Assembly: GCA_900544285.1 (NCBI GenBank)
Contig: UQUT01000003.1
Location: forward strand, 47,854-111,853
DNA from: an uncultured Eubacterium sp.
Lineage (GTDB): Bacteria; Bacillota; Clostridia; Oscillospirales; CAG-272
Reading direction: 5' to 3'
Length of the DNA stretch: 64,000 nt
Of the stretch, positions 42,825 through 51,391 are shown piece after piece. Under the pieces are notes generated by a model, which was not told the origin of the DNA, did not search any database, and saw nothing but the letters and a program-made list of their open reading frames with translations. The translations under genes and the position numbers were made by a program. The first letter of the stretch is position 1; every line of letters starts with the position of its first letter.

Positions 42825-43217
42825 TTAGTCAAGATTATGCCACCAATGATTACATGTTTTTTCGGTTTGTCTTCTCTGCGTATCAGCGACCTTAAAAATA
42901 TATGTAAACACCTCAAATCCCTTACGTCGCTCGATCGGGTGAAGCTCTTTTATCTCCCATCCGTATTTTTCAAATGGTTTATTTGGATTTTTTATTTTCA
43001 CACAAGCATTTGCAGTAGGTTTTACTTTGGACAAAGATATGCCTTTATCTATCGTTTCTTTTTCGGGGTGAGCCTGACAAATCAGATACCATATATCGTT
43101 TATTACTGCTTTCTGTCTTTCATCAGATAAGCCATCATACCAATTCTGCAAAAACTCATAATCCAATTTGTCTTGGGCAAATTTATTGATATTTATCAGC
43201 TCGTTTTTGGTCAACAT
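42825..43217 (-). CDS. DUF5958-like protein (immunity-type)
   Basis: 130 residues. WYDGLSDERQKAVINDIWYL, then AHPEKETIDKGISLSKVKPT followed by ANACVKIKNP matches the DUF5958 pattern (GLS-E-R ... AHP ... LKPT-T-C). These small proteins are often near polymorphic toxins. No signal peptide. Start has a weak AAATG-type context with GGAGG nearby. Confidence 0.6.
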   Translation of the reverse strand: MLTKNELININKFAQDKLDYEFLQNWYDGLSDERQKAVINDIWYLICQAHPEKETIDKGISLSKVKPTANACVKIKNPNKPFEKYGWEIKELHPIERRKGFEVFTYIFKVADTQRRQTEKTCNHWWHNLD

Positions 43218-43300
43218 TTTATTTCCTCCATTTTGAATCTCGGGTTAAAACAAAATGCCGTGAGGTTTGAACTTCCGAAAATCGGATTATTTCATCCCCC

Positions 43301-43318
43301 GCAGTTTTGCGGGGGAAA
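43301..43318. terminator. Terminator (immunity array)
   Basis: CCCCCGC-agtttt-GCGGGGG then AAAAT, at the 3' end of the lipoprotein gene. Confidence 0.7.
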
Positions 43319-43322
43319 ATAA

Positions 43323-43772
43323 TTACTCCTGATCTTTTATAAAAACAAATTTATCGCCCTTTTTGAGAAAATCGAACTTTTCGCTACGCACTTCATCAAC
43401 TGTCGCGATGAACTTATTTTTGCTCTTAAAGCTACATTGAAAAGATACGTCCAGAGTAAATTCATCGGTATCGCCCTCGGTTGCATGGGAAAAGACCATT
43501 ATATTTGATTTCCCAGAAAATTCAACGCTGTCTATAGTTATCTTCTCTCCATTTATGACGATATACCCATTGATTGCATAATTGCGGGAGTCAATCACAA
43601 TAACTCCGTCGGTCGACCTCCATATAGCACCCTCCTGCGCAATAGGGCTCCATCCGAATGCAATATAATCCGGAGTTCTGAACCCAAATGTACACCCTGT
43701 GAACATCGTCAGCGACAGTGCGCAAACGAGTGTCACCGAAACAAATACTTTTGTTTTCTTCGTCATTTCCAT
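43323..43772 (-). CDS. Small lipoprotein, paralogue of 40562
   Basis: 149 residues from the ATG at 43772, behind AGAGGAG. Signal peptide with lipobox LTMFTGC (about residue 27), then a beta-rich domain ending KFIATVDEVRSEKFDFLKKG. The C-terminal pattern is shared with the membrane-anchored protein at 40562. A surface-exposed immunity or scavenger role is possible. Confidence 0.65.
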   Translation of the reverse strand: MEMTKKTKVFVSVTLVCALSLTMFTGCTFGFRTPDYIAFGWSPIAQEGAIWRSTDGVIVIDSRNYAINGYIVINGEKITIDSVEFSGKSNIMVFSHATEGDTDEFTLDVSFQCSFKSKNKFIATVDEVRSEKFDFLKKGDKFVFIKDQE

Positions 43773-43797
43773 GCAATCTCCTCTCAAAGCATTTCAT

Positions 43798-44562
43798 TCA
43801 CATGATTTTATCCATGACCCCATTGTCAACCATGGTTTCATGCAATTTATTCCACACAGCATTTTGTCTGTATTCATCAAGTTTTTCAGGAAGTATACCT
43901 TCAAAATCAAATGTGCAATAACTGTTCTTTTCTTTATAGATGCGCTTCGGAACTCTGCCCAAGCGAACGCCTTCCAGATAGCTCTTGTCTATAAGGGAAG
44001 TTCTGAACAGATACGGCAATCTAAGCCCATCTCCGGTTGCGATTCGCGCCACGCGATGAACAATCTTCAATTCATAATTTGAATATTTATCCCCACCGAT
44101 GCCAACTATAAAAAACAACGGACTTCTCGCTTCATTCATATAATCTGCCAAGATAAATTTCACCGTTCCGCAAGGAAAGAAATCATACATACATTCGATA
44201 TCTTCAAGAAGGCAAGAATCGTTTTTAAGTACCGCCATTGAAACCACATACCCAGACGACCTGCATTTTTTTATTACGAGCGCAGCCTCAATTCCAAACA
44301 TGTACTTTTCATAATCACTATCAAATAAAAATTTGCAATTGTATAACGTCGAGATATCGATGCAAGTCAATTTCATCAGTTTGTTTGCACTGTATTTATA
44401 AAACTTGTCAATGCGTTTTCCTTCGCTCTCATAAGCATATGAAAACGAATTGAACTTATATCCAAAATGCGAAAGCCATTTTTGGGCGATATCGACCATT
44501 GCGGTTATGGATTCGAATGTCTGCTCGCTTACCTTGGCGATAAAAATCTTTTTAACCACCAT
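43798..44562 (-). CDS. Candidate cognate immunity protein of RHS toxin
   Basis: 254 residues, no signal peptide or membrane helix. It begins six bases after the RHS stop, the usual place of the immunity gene for the toxin tip. Beta strands and helices alternate (LVIKKCRSSGYVVSMAVLKN; LELKIV-type strands near 165), and Cys are frequent. No family recognised; the immunity assignment rests on position only. Confidence 0.6.
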   Translation of the reverse strand: MVVKKIFIAKVSEQTFESITAMVDIAQKWLSHFGYKFNSFSYAYESEGKRIDKFYKYSANKLMKLTCIDISTLYNCKFLFDSDYEKYMFGIEAALVIKKCRSSGYVVSMAVLKNDSCLLEDIECMYDFFPCGTVKFILADYMNEARSPLFFIVGIGGDKYSNYELKIVHRVARIATGDGLRLPYLFRTSLIDKSYLEGVRLGRVPKRIYKEKNSYCTFDFEGILPEKLDEYRQNAVWNKLHETMVDNGVMDKIM

Positions 44563-44568
44563 GCCGAA

Positions 44569-46985
44569 TCACCTATCCCACTTTACAATATCCATGAATT
44601 TTGCTTCAGGATTATTAGATTCCATAAGCTCAACCTTCCTACAAAGCGCAGCATATCCGGATTTAGAGGCTTGACTCTTGCTTGCAAACTCCCAGACCCT
44701 GTATTCTCCTTCATGCGTTTTTCCTATGATGTCCGGTCTCTGGTTTCCGTTAAGGCCTGCGGTTTTCAACGATTTGTTGCCATATATCTCCGAATATTCA
44801 CCGCTGTTCACCATATCGTCTATCTGGTCGTCTATTCTCTGCTTATGAATCTCGCTACCATGGGAACCGCCGATAACCGTTGTTTGGGTATCAGGCTCAT
44901 CATAATCATCCTCTATCGTGGGAGCGGATTTCTTCTTAACATCCGGAGCATTCGCCGCGACCTCAACCATGCCGGCAGTTGTCAGGGACAACGCTATTTT
45001 TGCCCTGTCATATGCCTCTTGGTCTCCGTTGAACACATAATCCCTTATCGGATTTGTTTTCTCCGTGACAACTTCCGTTATATCGCTCAGACCGACGGCA
45101 ACATTTGCCGCCGCAACAACCGCAACCGCCGCACTGGCAAGGGTTGTCGCCGTGGCGGAAGAAACGCTCAGCGCCGCCCCGACTGCAACAGCAAGTCCGC
45201 CAGCCGAAGCAATGACTCCGGCAACTGTTACAGCAGTCGTCACGGCTATCACCGCTATGCTGAACACCTTGCCCCAGTTTATTTTCAGTCCCGTCGGGTC
45301 GGTCAGCGCCACCGGGCTACCCATGCAGTAGCTATACCAGTTTGAGCCGTCCTTTATCGGGTCTTCCTGCGTAAATGACCCGGTGCCGATATCGTAATAT
45401 CTCGCCCGCAGATAAAGAGTTTTCGTCTCTTTATCATAATATTCCCCGCAGTATCTCCATGGGTTGGGGTCGTTTTCGTCGATATCGTCTTCAACTCCGA
45501 AGGCGTCATATTCGTAAGTCTTTGTTATGGCGCCCGTCAGATTTGTAAGAGCTACAACATCCCCGTGCCAGTTGAATACATAATATTCTTCGCCGCTCTT
45601 TATCAGCCCGATACCATAGGTATAATACGTCTCGGAATTGCCGTATTTCTCGGCAACGATATTGCTTCCGTCCCAGATGTGTTTCGTGCTTCCGACGCTG
45701 TGCCGCAAGCCGTCCGGACGGTAAGTATAGTACGTATAACCTATGTTATTCGCCGTGTAAGACGTTTGCTTTCCGAAAAGGTCATATGAATACGTGCCCG
45801 CGAAATTGTTGTTTACGAAAATTCCCGTGCGGTTGCCGTTTGCGTCATATGAATACGTTGTCAGCCAGCCGCCGCAGTTTTCCGAAATCAGGCGGTTGTT
45901 TGCGTCATAAGTGTATGTCGTGACAACGCCGTTTTCGTTTTTGCCCGTGCGGTTACCGTTTACATCATATATGTATGATATCACACCGGTGGTACCGTTG
46001 TCAAGTTTTTCTTCTTTTACAAGCCTTCCCAGCCCGTCATACGTATAATTTACGGTTTTTCCGCTTGTTTCCGTTATGCTTTTTATGTTGCCGTCCAGCA
46101 TATATGCATAGGTATATCCCGAAATGACGGTCTCCCCGCGCTTGTTTATCACGGTTTTCGGCAGTCCCGCCGCGTTATATGTATAATACGTCGTTATGCC
46201 GTTTTCCTTTGTTTCCGTCAGAATATTGCCTCTTGCGTCATATGTATATTCCGCAACAATTTCCGCTTCTCCGCCGGCGATATAGGTCGGGATGGAAAAT
46301 CCGCCGTCACTGTCGGGGTAAAGATAATAACAATTGTTCTGCGCAAAGACGGTATAACGGATGTTGTTTGTCCCGTCGATGACATAATATATTGTGCCCG
46401 CGTCGGGGTCTATCTCCGAAAGATCCGAAATTTCTTCGGCGCGGCAGATCATCGAGCCGTCCTGATAACCGATGGACCCCGCCATTTTGCCGGATGAAGA
46501 AATATACATTTCTCCGCAGAGGGGCTCTTCGGGGTTAAGCGATATTTCATACCATGCGGAATTTTCATGGTCATGCCAATAGAAGGCTGCCATCGTGTCA
46601 AATTCGCAGCAATATTCGCCGCAATCGCCGACATACGAAAGCGAATAGCGGGCATATTCCTCATATCCGCCCATGGTGAATATCATTATCTTATATGAAT
46701 AATCATATTTTTCAGTCAGTATGGGTCTTTCGCCGACGGTCTTCATCCTGCCGAGAAGGTCATATGTATAGCTTTTCCAGCTCCTGACCTCTCCGCTTAG
46801 CGTCAGCTTGTGCTCGGTGCGGTTGCCGGAAACGTCATATGAATAATTGTTTACGGTCGTATCCGTGCCGTCGGTTTCTTTTTCCTCAATGACTCTGCCG
46901 AGGCTGTCATACCTGCGCGATACGGTTATTCCGCCGCCGCTCTCGCCGGCGCAACCGAAAAACCGCAAAGCGGAAGCCTTCTGAA
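44569..46985 (-). CDS. RHS-repeat protein with PD-(D/E)XK-like nuclease tip, 5'-truncated
   Basis: About 800 residues. YD/RHS repeats start at YDSLGRVIEEKE and continue (YTYDARGNILTETKENGITT; YDVNGNRTGKNENGVVTTYT) to the core end WRYCGEYYDKETKTLYLRAR then DPIKDGSNWYSYCMGSPVAL, the conserved junction. Past it are Ala/Val-rich membrane-like segments, then a tip with RPDIIGKTHEGEYRVWEFAS, the D...ExK-like order of a restriction-endonuclease-fold toxin. The open frame continues to 47034 but its first codons are antisense to a sigma fragment and no signal peptide or ribosome binding site exists. So the gene is a displaced 3' part. Confidence 0.8.
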
Positions 46986-47160
46986 CTGCATGGAGACCCT
47001 GCCGGACAAATACCGCGCCGCGCTGCAGCTTCATTTCATCGAAGAATACACAATCTCACAGACAGCCGAAATTCTCGGAGAAAACGTAAGCACTGTCAAG
47101 CAAAGGCTTGTCCGCGGGAAGAAGCTGCTCGCTTCAAGACTTGAGAAAAAAACGCGATAA
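46957..47160 (+). pseudogene. ECF sigma region-4 fragment
   Basis: The plus strand reads LLNCMETLPDKYRAALQLHF, then EEYTISQTAEILGENVSTVK and ends KKLLASRLEKKTR and TAA. It is the C-terminal HTH of an ECF sigma without its start. The left end abuts the truncated RHS gene, marking a recombination junction near 46,950-46,985. Confidence 0.8.
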
Positions 47161-47284
47161 ATAAACAGCCCGCGCAGGCGGGCATTTTTTATTTTCGACT
47201 TTTTGCACAGCAGATGGAAGTCCGAGTTCTTTTGAGGAAGATATCGGATTTGCGATATAATTTTACAAATTTAATCCCGAAGTG

Positions 47285-47313
47285 TTGACACAAACTGTCA
47301 GATATGATACAAT
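47285..47313 (+). promoter_or_regulatory. Promoter of yidD-like gene
   Basis: TTGACA (47285-47290), 17 bases, TACAAT (47308-47313). Confidence 0.85.
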
Positions 47314-47382
47314 GATAACGCATATGTACACAATATGCAGAAAAACAGCTTGAAATCGCGACCGAGGAAAAGGGGACTTTAC

Positions 47383-47883
47383 ATGAAAAACGACAGCACC
47401 GGCACGGAAAACAACGTCCCCGAATCAGACTATGCGGTTTTTTACGGCGACAGCGAGGAGAGTGCGCGAGAGCTTGCAATCAGGCACATATTCGCCGAAA
47501 GCTCATCCTGTGAAAGCCCGCATATAGAACGTCCGCACATAGGCTTCGCACCCGTATTCAAGGGTGCCGTCCTTCCGTCGCTTCTGATAGCCGCAATTGT
47601 AGTCGCGGCGATTCTGACCGACGGGATCATACCCGTCTGGGCGGCGGTATCGGCGTGTATTGCGGTCGCTTTCATATTTATAAAGCATACATTTATCCTG
47701 TTTGTTCTTCTTTATCAGAAGCTCGCGCCGGAGAGCGTCAGAGGAGCGTGCAGGTTTGAACCTTCGTGTTCCAATTACATGCTTATTGCAATAAAAAAAT
47801 ACGGATTCGCAAGAGGCTTTGTCAAAGGACTGAAGAGACTGAGAAGATGCCGTCCGCCGAACGGCGGCGTCGATTACCCTTGA
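47383..47883 (+). CDS. yidD: YidD with N-terminal membrane extension
   Basis: 166 residues from the ATG at 47383 (AAAAGGGG upstream). The C-terminal 65 residues are YidD: LYQKLAPESVRGACRFEPSC, NYMLIAIKKYGFARGFVKGL and CRPPNGGVDYP with the three conserved Cys. YidD assists YidC in inserting membrane proteins. Ordinary YidD is 70-90 residues; here about 100 extra residues include an acidic start and two membrane helices (FKGAVLPSLLIAAIVVAAIL; IPVWAAVSACIAVAFIFIKH). yidD normally lies in the rpmH-rnpA operon; this copy is alone. Confidence 0.88.
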   Translation: MKNDSTGTENNVPESDYAVFYGDSEESARELAIRHIFAESSSCESPHIERPHIGFAPVFKGAVLPSLLIAAIVVAAILTDGIIPVWAAVSACIAVAFIFIKHTFILFVLLYQKLAPESVRGACRFEPSCSNYMLIAIKKYGFARGFVKGLKRLRRCRPPNGGVDYP

Positions 47884-47949
47884 GATATGACTGCCGCTCT
47901 CTCAGGTAGTTGTGTTAAATAAAAACAACTGACATTTCGGAGGTAAACC

Positions 47950-48189
47950 ATGGCAAAGTATAAAACCGTGACACTCGGCCGTCTTTCCGGCAAAGACACA
48001 GACACCCCTGATTCCATCATCAGCCCGGTTGCAAAAGTAATCGAAAACGAAGCTGCCGGCGGTTGGACATTCGTAAACATGTATGATATGCCCATATATT
48101 TTGAACGCACAGGCTGTCTTGCAAAGTTCTCAAACCAGGGAGGCTTTACAAGCTACTATTACATGCTCGTTTTCAAGAAAGAGGACTAA
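47950..48189 (+). CDS. DUF4177-like small protein
   Basis: 79 residues from the ATG behind TCGGAGG. YKTVTLGRLSGKDTD, then VIENEAAGGWTFVNMYDMPI and SYYYMLVFKKED follow the DUF4177 pattern of small beta-alpha-beta proteins. Function unknown. Closed by a strong terminator. Confidence 0.7.
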   Translation: MAKYKTVTLGRLSGKDTDTPDSIISPVAKVIENEAAGGWTFVNMYDMPIYFERTGCLAKFSNQGGFTSYYYMLVFKKED

Positions 48190-48202
48190 ACTTCCGCCTA
48201 TA

Positions 48203-48247
48203 TGCCGTACATATAATGAGAGAGATTATATGTACGGCAGAATTTTT
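48203..48247 (+). terminator. Terminator after DUF4177-like gene
   Basis: TGCCGTACATATAA / TTATATGTACGGCA, a 14-bp stem, then GAATTTTT. Confidence 0.88.
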
Positions 48248-48316
48248 GTAATCAGCACAAACGGCGCGATTATGCGCCACATTATAATCAAAATTTTTCA
48301 TCATCCCGAGGTAAAA

Positions 48317-50197
48317 ATGATTCCGGACAACCAAAACACTCTGATAAAGAAAATTAAATCGGCGTCACATGCCGAGCTTATAAGCCTTGCGGATGACTTA
48401 AGAAAGCGGATAACAGAAACCGTTTCCGAAAGCGGCGGTCATCTCGCATCAAACCTCGGCATGGTCGAAGCAACAATTGCGCTTCACCGTGTGTTTGACT
48501 CGCCATCCGACAAGTTGATATTCGATGTCGGCCATCAATGCTATGCGCACAAGCTCATAACGGGACGTTACGAAGATTTCGGCACGCTCCGGAAATTCGG
48601 CGGAATATCGGGATTTACGAATCGTTTTGAAAGCGAACACGACGTTTTAAGCGAAGGGCACTGCGGAACGTCCGTATCGGCGGCAATCGGAATAGCAACG
48701 GCAAACAGGCTTGCGGGAAACGACAGTTACACCGTTGCAATCGTCGGCGACGGAGCACTCACGAACGGAATGGTTTATGAGGCGCTGAACAACTGTGCCG
48801 ACAAAGAGCTGAACCTTGTAATCGTAATAAACGACAATGAAATGTCGATTTCGGAAAACGTCGGCGGACTGCACAGATATCTTTCCCGCCTGAGAACAAG
48901 CAAGGGATATTTCTCCCTCAAGCGCGATACCGAAAGGTTTCTTCTCCGCATCCCGCTCATCGGCAAAGGGCTTGCGAAATTCTTCAAAAAAATCAAGGAT
49001 TTTTTCAAGAGATGCTTTGTAAAAAGCAACCTTTTCGAGGATATGGGGCTGATATATCTCGGTCCTGTGGACGGGCATGACATTGAAAAGCTCTCCGTTG
49101 TTCTGAATGAGGCGAAGTCAAAGCACAAGCCGTGCATAGTTCATATTCATACAAAAAAGGGATACGGATATGCTCCGGCGGAGGAAAGCCCGGACAGATA
49201 TCATTCCGTTCCGCCGTTTGACGTTTCGCTCGGCGTTGAGGAGAGACAAAATCCTTCATTTTCGTCCGAGATGGGCAGAATAATATGCGAAAAAGCAAAA
49301 GATGACGCGCGCATATGCGCAATAACGGCGGCAATGTGCGAAGGGACGGGACTGAAAGCCTTTTCGGAGCTCTATCCCGACCGCTTTTTCGACGTCGGAA
49401 TCGCGGAGGAGCATGCCGTCACCTTTGCGGAGGGGCTCGCCGTAAGCGGACTGCGCCCCGTTCTGCTTCTGTATTCAACGTTCGCTCAAAGGGTCTTTGA
49501 CCAGCTTTTTCACGATATATCCATCCAGCAGCTGCCGCTCGTGCTCGCGCTCGACCGTTGCGGGCTCGTCCCCGGCGACGGAATAACCCATCAGGGCATT
49601 TTCGATTATTCGCTTTTCTCGTCGCTTCCGAAAACGGTGATATATGCTCCGTCCGATTATGAGGAGCTGAGCGAAGCATTTGACGAGTCAACCAAAAACG
49701 GCGGGCTCTCCGTCATACGTTATCCAAAGGGCGGAGAATTCAGGGAGAGCGACTGCGGCGTCCCGTTTATAAAGGAAAACGCCCTCTGTCACACGGACGG
49801 CGCGGAGAGAGCGGAAATCGTAATTATAACGTGCGGACGCATGACAGAGCAGGCTGTCAGAGCCGCGGAAACCGTAAAAAGCAAATATAACGCCGGCGTC
49901 ATAAAGCTGAAAAGGATTCTTCCCCTGCCGAAGGAAAGAATCATCGCCCTGACCGCCGGAGCAGAAATAATTTATATCCTTGAGGAAGGAATAAAAGCGG
50001 GGGGCTTCGGCGAAAAGATTTCAGACATGCTCGCGGAGGAGGGCGTCCGGAAGAAGGTGGTCGTCCGCGCGATAGAAGATTACGTCGGGCACGGCGACCT
50101 TGAAAGCATAACAAAACTGTGCGGTCTGTCCGCGGAGCAGGTATCGGAGGAGATACTGCTTGCGGCGGAGTCCTGCCAAATACAGCATCACGCCTGA
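48317..50197 (+). CDS. dxs: 1-deoxy-D-xylulose-5-phosphate synthase
   Basis: 626 residues from the ATG at 48317 behind GAGGT; the longer frame begins before the terminator of the previous gene. It condenses pyruvate and glyceraldehyde 3-phosphate with thiamine diphosphate, the first step of the DOXP isoprenoid pathway. Motifs: SNLGMVEATIALHRVFD, FDVGHQCYAHKLITGR, the ThDP motif VGDGALTNGMVYEALNN (GDG...NN, about 148-165), and DVGIAEEHAVTFAEGLAVSG in the transketolase pyrimidine domain. Length is usual. A Lys/Phe-rich insert (KFFKKIKDFFKRCFVKSN, about 220) is present. ispD follows 33 bases downstream. Confidence 0.95.
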   Translation: MIPDNQNTLIKKIKSASHAELISLADDLRKRITETVSESGGHLASNLGMVEATIALHRVFDSPSDKLIFDVGHQCYAHKLITGRYEDFGTLRKFGGISGFTNRFESEHDVLSEGHCGTSVSAAIGIATANRLAGNDSYTVAIVGDGALTNGMVYEALNNCADKELNLVIVINDNEMSISENVGGLHRYLSRLRTSKGYFSLKRDTERFLLRIPLIGKGLAKFFKKIKDFFKRCFVKSNLFEDMGLIYLGPVDGHDIEKLSVVLNEAKSKHKPCIVHIHTKKGYGYAPAEESPDRYHSVPPFDVSLGVEERQNPSFSSEMGRIICEKAKDDARICAITAAMCEGTGLKAFSELYPDRFFDVGIAEEHAVTFAEGLAVSGLRPVLLLYSTFAQRVFDQLFHDISIQQLPLVLALDRCGLVPGDGITHQGIFDYSLFSSLPKTVIYAPSDYEELSEAFDESTKNGGLSVIRYPKGGEFRESDCGVPFIKENALCHTDGAERAEIVIITCGRMTEQAVRAAETVKSKYNAGVIKLKRILPLPKERIIALTAGAEIIYILEEGIKAGGFGEKISDMLAEEGVRKKVVVRAIEDYVGHGDLESITKLCGLSAEQVSEEILLAAESCQIQHHA

Positions 50198-50230
50198 CAA
50201 CAAAAATAAAGCCAATCGGAGATATTCATT

Positions 50231-50932
50231 ATGAGAAACGGTTTACATCCGTATACAACAGCTGTAATTCTCGCCGCCGGCTCCGGAAAAAGAGCCGAAG
50301 GCGCAATTCCGAAGCAATTTGTAATCATAGACGGAATTCCCGTCGTTATAAGAACGCTCATGGCGTTTGAAGAGTGTGAACTTATCGACGAAATCATTGT
50401 CGTCTGCGCCGAAGGCGATGACGGCTTTTACGGCGAATATATCGAAAAATACTCTCTGAAAAAGGTCTCCGATATCGTCTGCGGGGGCGATTGCAGGGCG
50501 GAATCCGCAAAGCGCGGCGTAATGCACACGGGCAACCGCACGGAGTTCGTCGCAATACATGACGCCGCACGCTGCGCAATAGACCCGCGGCAGATATCCG
50601 CCGTGGTCTCCGCAGCATATGACTGCAAAGCTGCGATAGCCGCCGTGAAGATAACGGACACCGTAAAAACCGCGGATGGCGAAGGATTTATATCCGGCAC
50701 GGTCGACAGGGCGACAGTATGGCGGGCGCAGACCCCGCAGGTCTTTTCAAAGGAGCTCTATATAAAAGCCCTTGAAAAAAGAAAGCTCATCGACTCTTCC
50801 CTAACCGACGACGCGTCGCTCGTCGAAGCTGTCTGGAAAAGAATAAGACTTGTCGACTGCGGCGAAAGCAATATGAAAATCACATACCCGCGGGACTTTG
50901 AAAAGGTCAGGCTCATTCTCGGAGCGAAATGA
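50231..50932 (+). CDS. ispD: 2-C-methyl-D-erythritol 4-phosphate cytidylyltransferase
   Basis: 233 residues. It transfers CMP to 2-C-methylerythritol 4-phosphate, third step of the DOXP pathway. Motifs: VILAAGSGKRAEGAIPKQF (nucleotide loop with Lys), GGDCRAESAKRGV, FVAIHDAARCAIDP and RAQTPQVF, all conserved in IspD. It follows dxs closely and is probably cotranscribed, giving two pathway enzymes in one operon. The downstream sequence is an ABC transporter fragment on the other strand. Confidence 0.94.
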   Translation: MRNGLHPYTTAVILAAGSGKRAEGAIPKQFVIIDGIPVVIRTLMAFEECELIDEIIVVCAEGDDGFYGEYIEKYSLKKVSDIVCGGDCRAESAKRGVMHTGNRTEFVAIHDAARCAIDPRQISAVVSAAYDCKAAIAAVKITDTVKTADGEGFISGTVDRATVWRAQTPQVFSKELYIKALEKRKLIDSSLTDDASLVEAVWKRIRLVDCGESNMKITYPRDFEKVRLILGAK

Positions 50933-50942
50933 AGTTTCCCGC

Positions 50943-51240
50943 TTTTCAAGCAAATATCCACGAAAGCCGCGTGATAAGGCTTGCGAGCGTCGATTTTCCG
51001 CCTCCCGAAGGGCCGACGAATGCAACCGTCTGTCCCGCTGCAATCTCCATCTAAACGCCGCAGATGACATCCGTCTTTCCGTCATATGAGAAATGAACGT
51101 CCGAGAGATCGACGATTGAATTTGCGGGATGATCGGGAGAGGAGCTTTCGCTCATGGGCTTCGCGTCGAGGACGCTGTCAATACGCGAAAGTGCGCCGGT
51201 TAAGTTAGCAGTCGCTAACTTAATGTCCTTTGAAAAGCTA
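50943..51240 (-). pseudogene. ABC exporter fragment
   Basis: The minus strand reads LTGALSRIDSVLDAKPMSES, then VDLSDVHFSYDGKTDVICGV, a stop (TAG near 51052), and EIAAGQTVAFVGPSGGGKST (Walker A) in continuing frame, ending after about 20 more residues at a second stop. It is the linker and first part of the nucleotide-binding domain of an MsbA-type exporter; the membrane domain and the rest of the ATPase are missing. Upstream it joins directly to a GTTAGC palindrome. Confidence 0.75.
51204..51219. promoter_or_regulatory. GTTAGC palindrome 4
   Basis: GTTAGCAGTCGCTAAC, the same dyad family as at 20869, 21216 and 21294, here just upstream of the ABC exporter remnant and preceded on the minus strand by a GGCTGCC/GGGTAGC hairpin and TTTTC. 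Confidence 0.7.
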
Positions 51241-51301
51241 CCCGAAGGCAGCCCGACTATCGTCGCCACCGCGTTTTCCGGAGACGGCCCCCGATCTAAA
51301 A

Positions 51302-51342
51302 AAACAATGTGACCGGAGATGTTTACCCGGTCACATTGTTTC
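51302..51342 (-). terminator. Terminator of sensory cluster
   Basis: AACAATGTGACCGG / CCGGTCACATTGTT long stem; on the minus strand it is followed by TTTTTTTAG, so it ends transcription from the hybrid kinase at 51392. Confidence 0.88.
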
Positions 51343-51391
51343 ACACATATTCTGCGTTTTCAATAGATTTTCGGAAAAATGAAGGTGATTT

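Noticed and set aside
46986..47034. First codons of the longest RHS open frame (KLQRGAVFVRQGLHAVQK)
   Set aside because: They are the antisense of a sigma region-4 fragment and lack a signal peptide; not part of a real RHS N-terminus.
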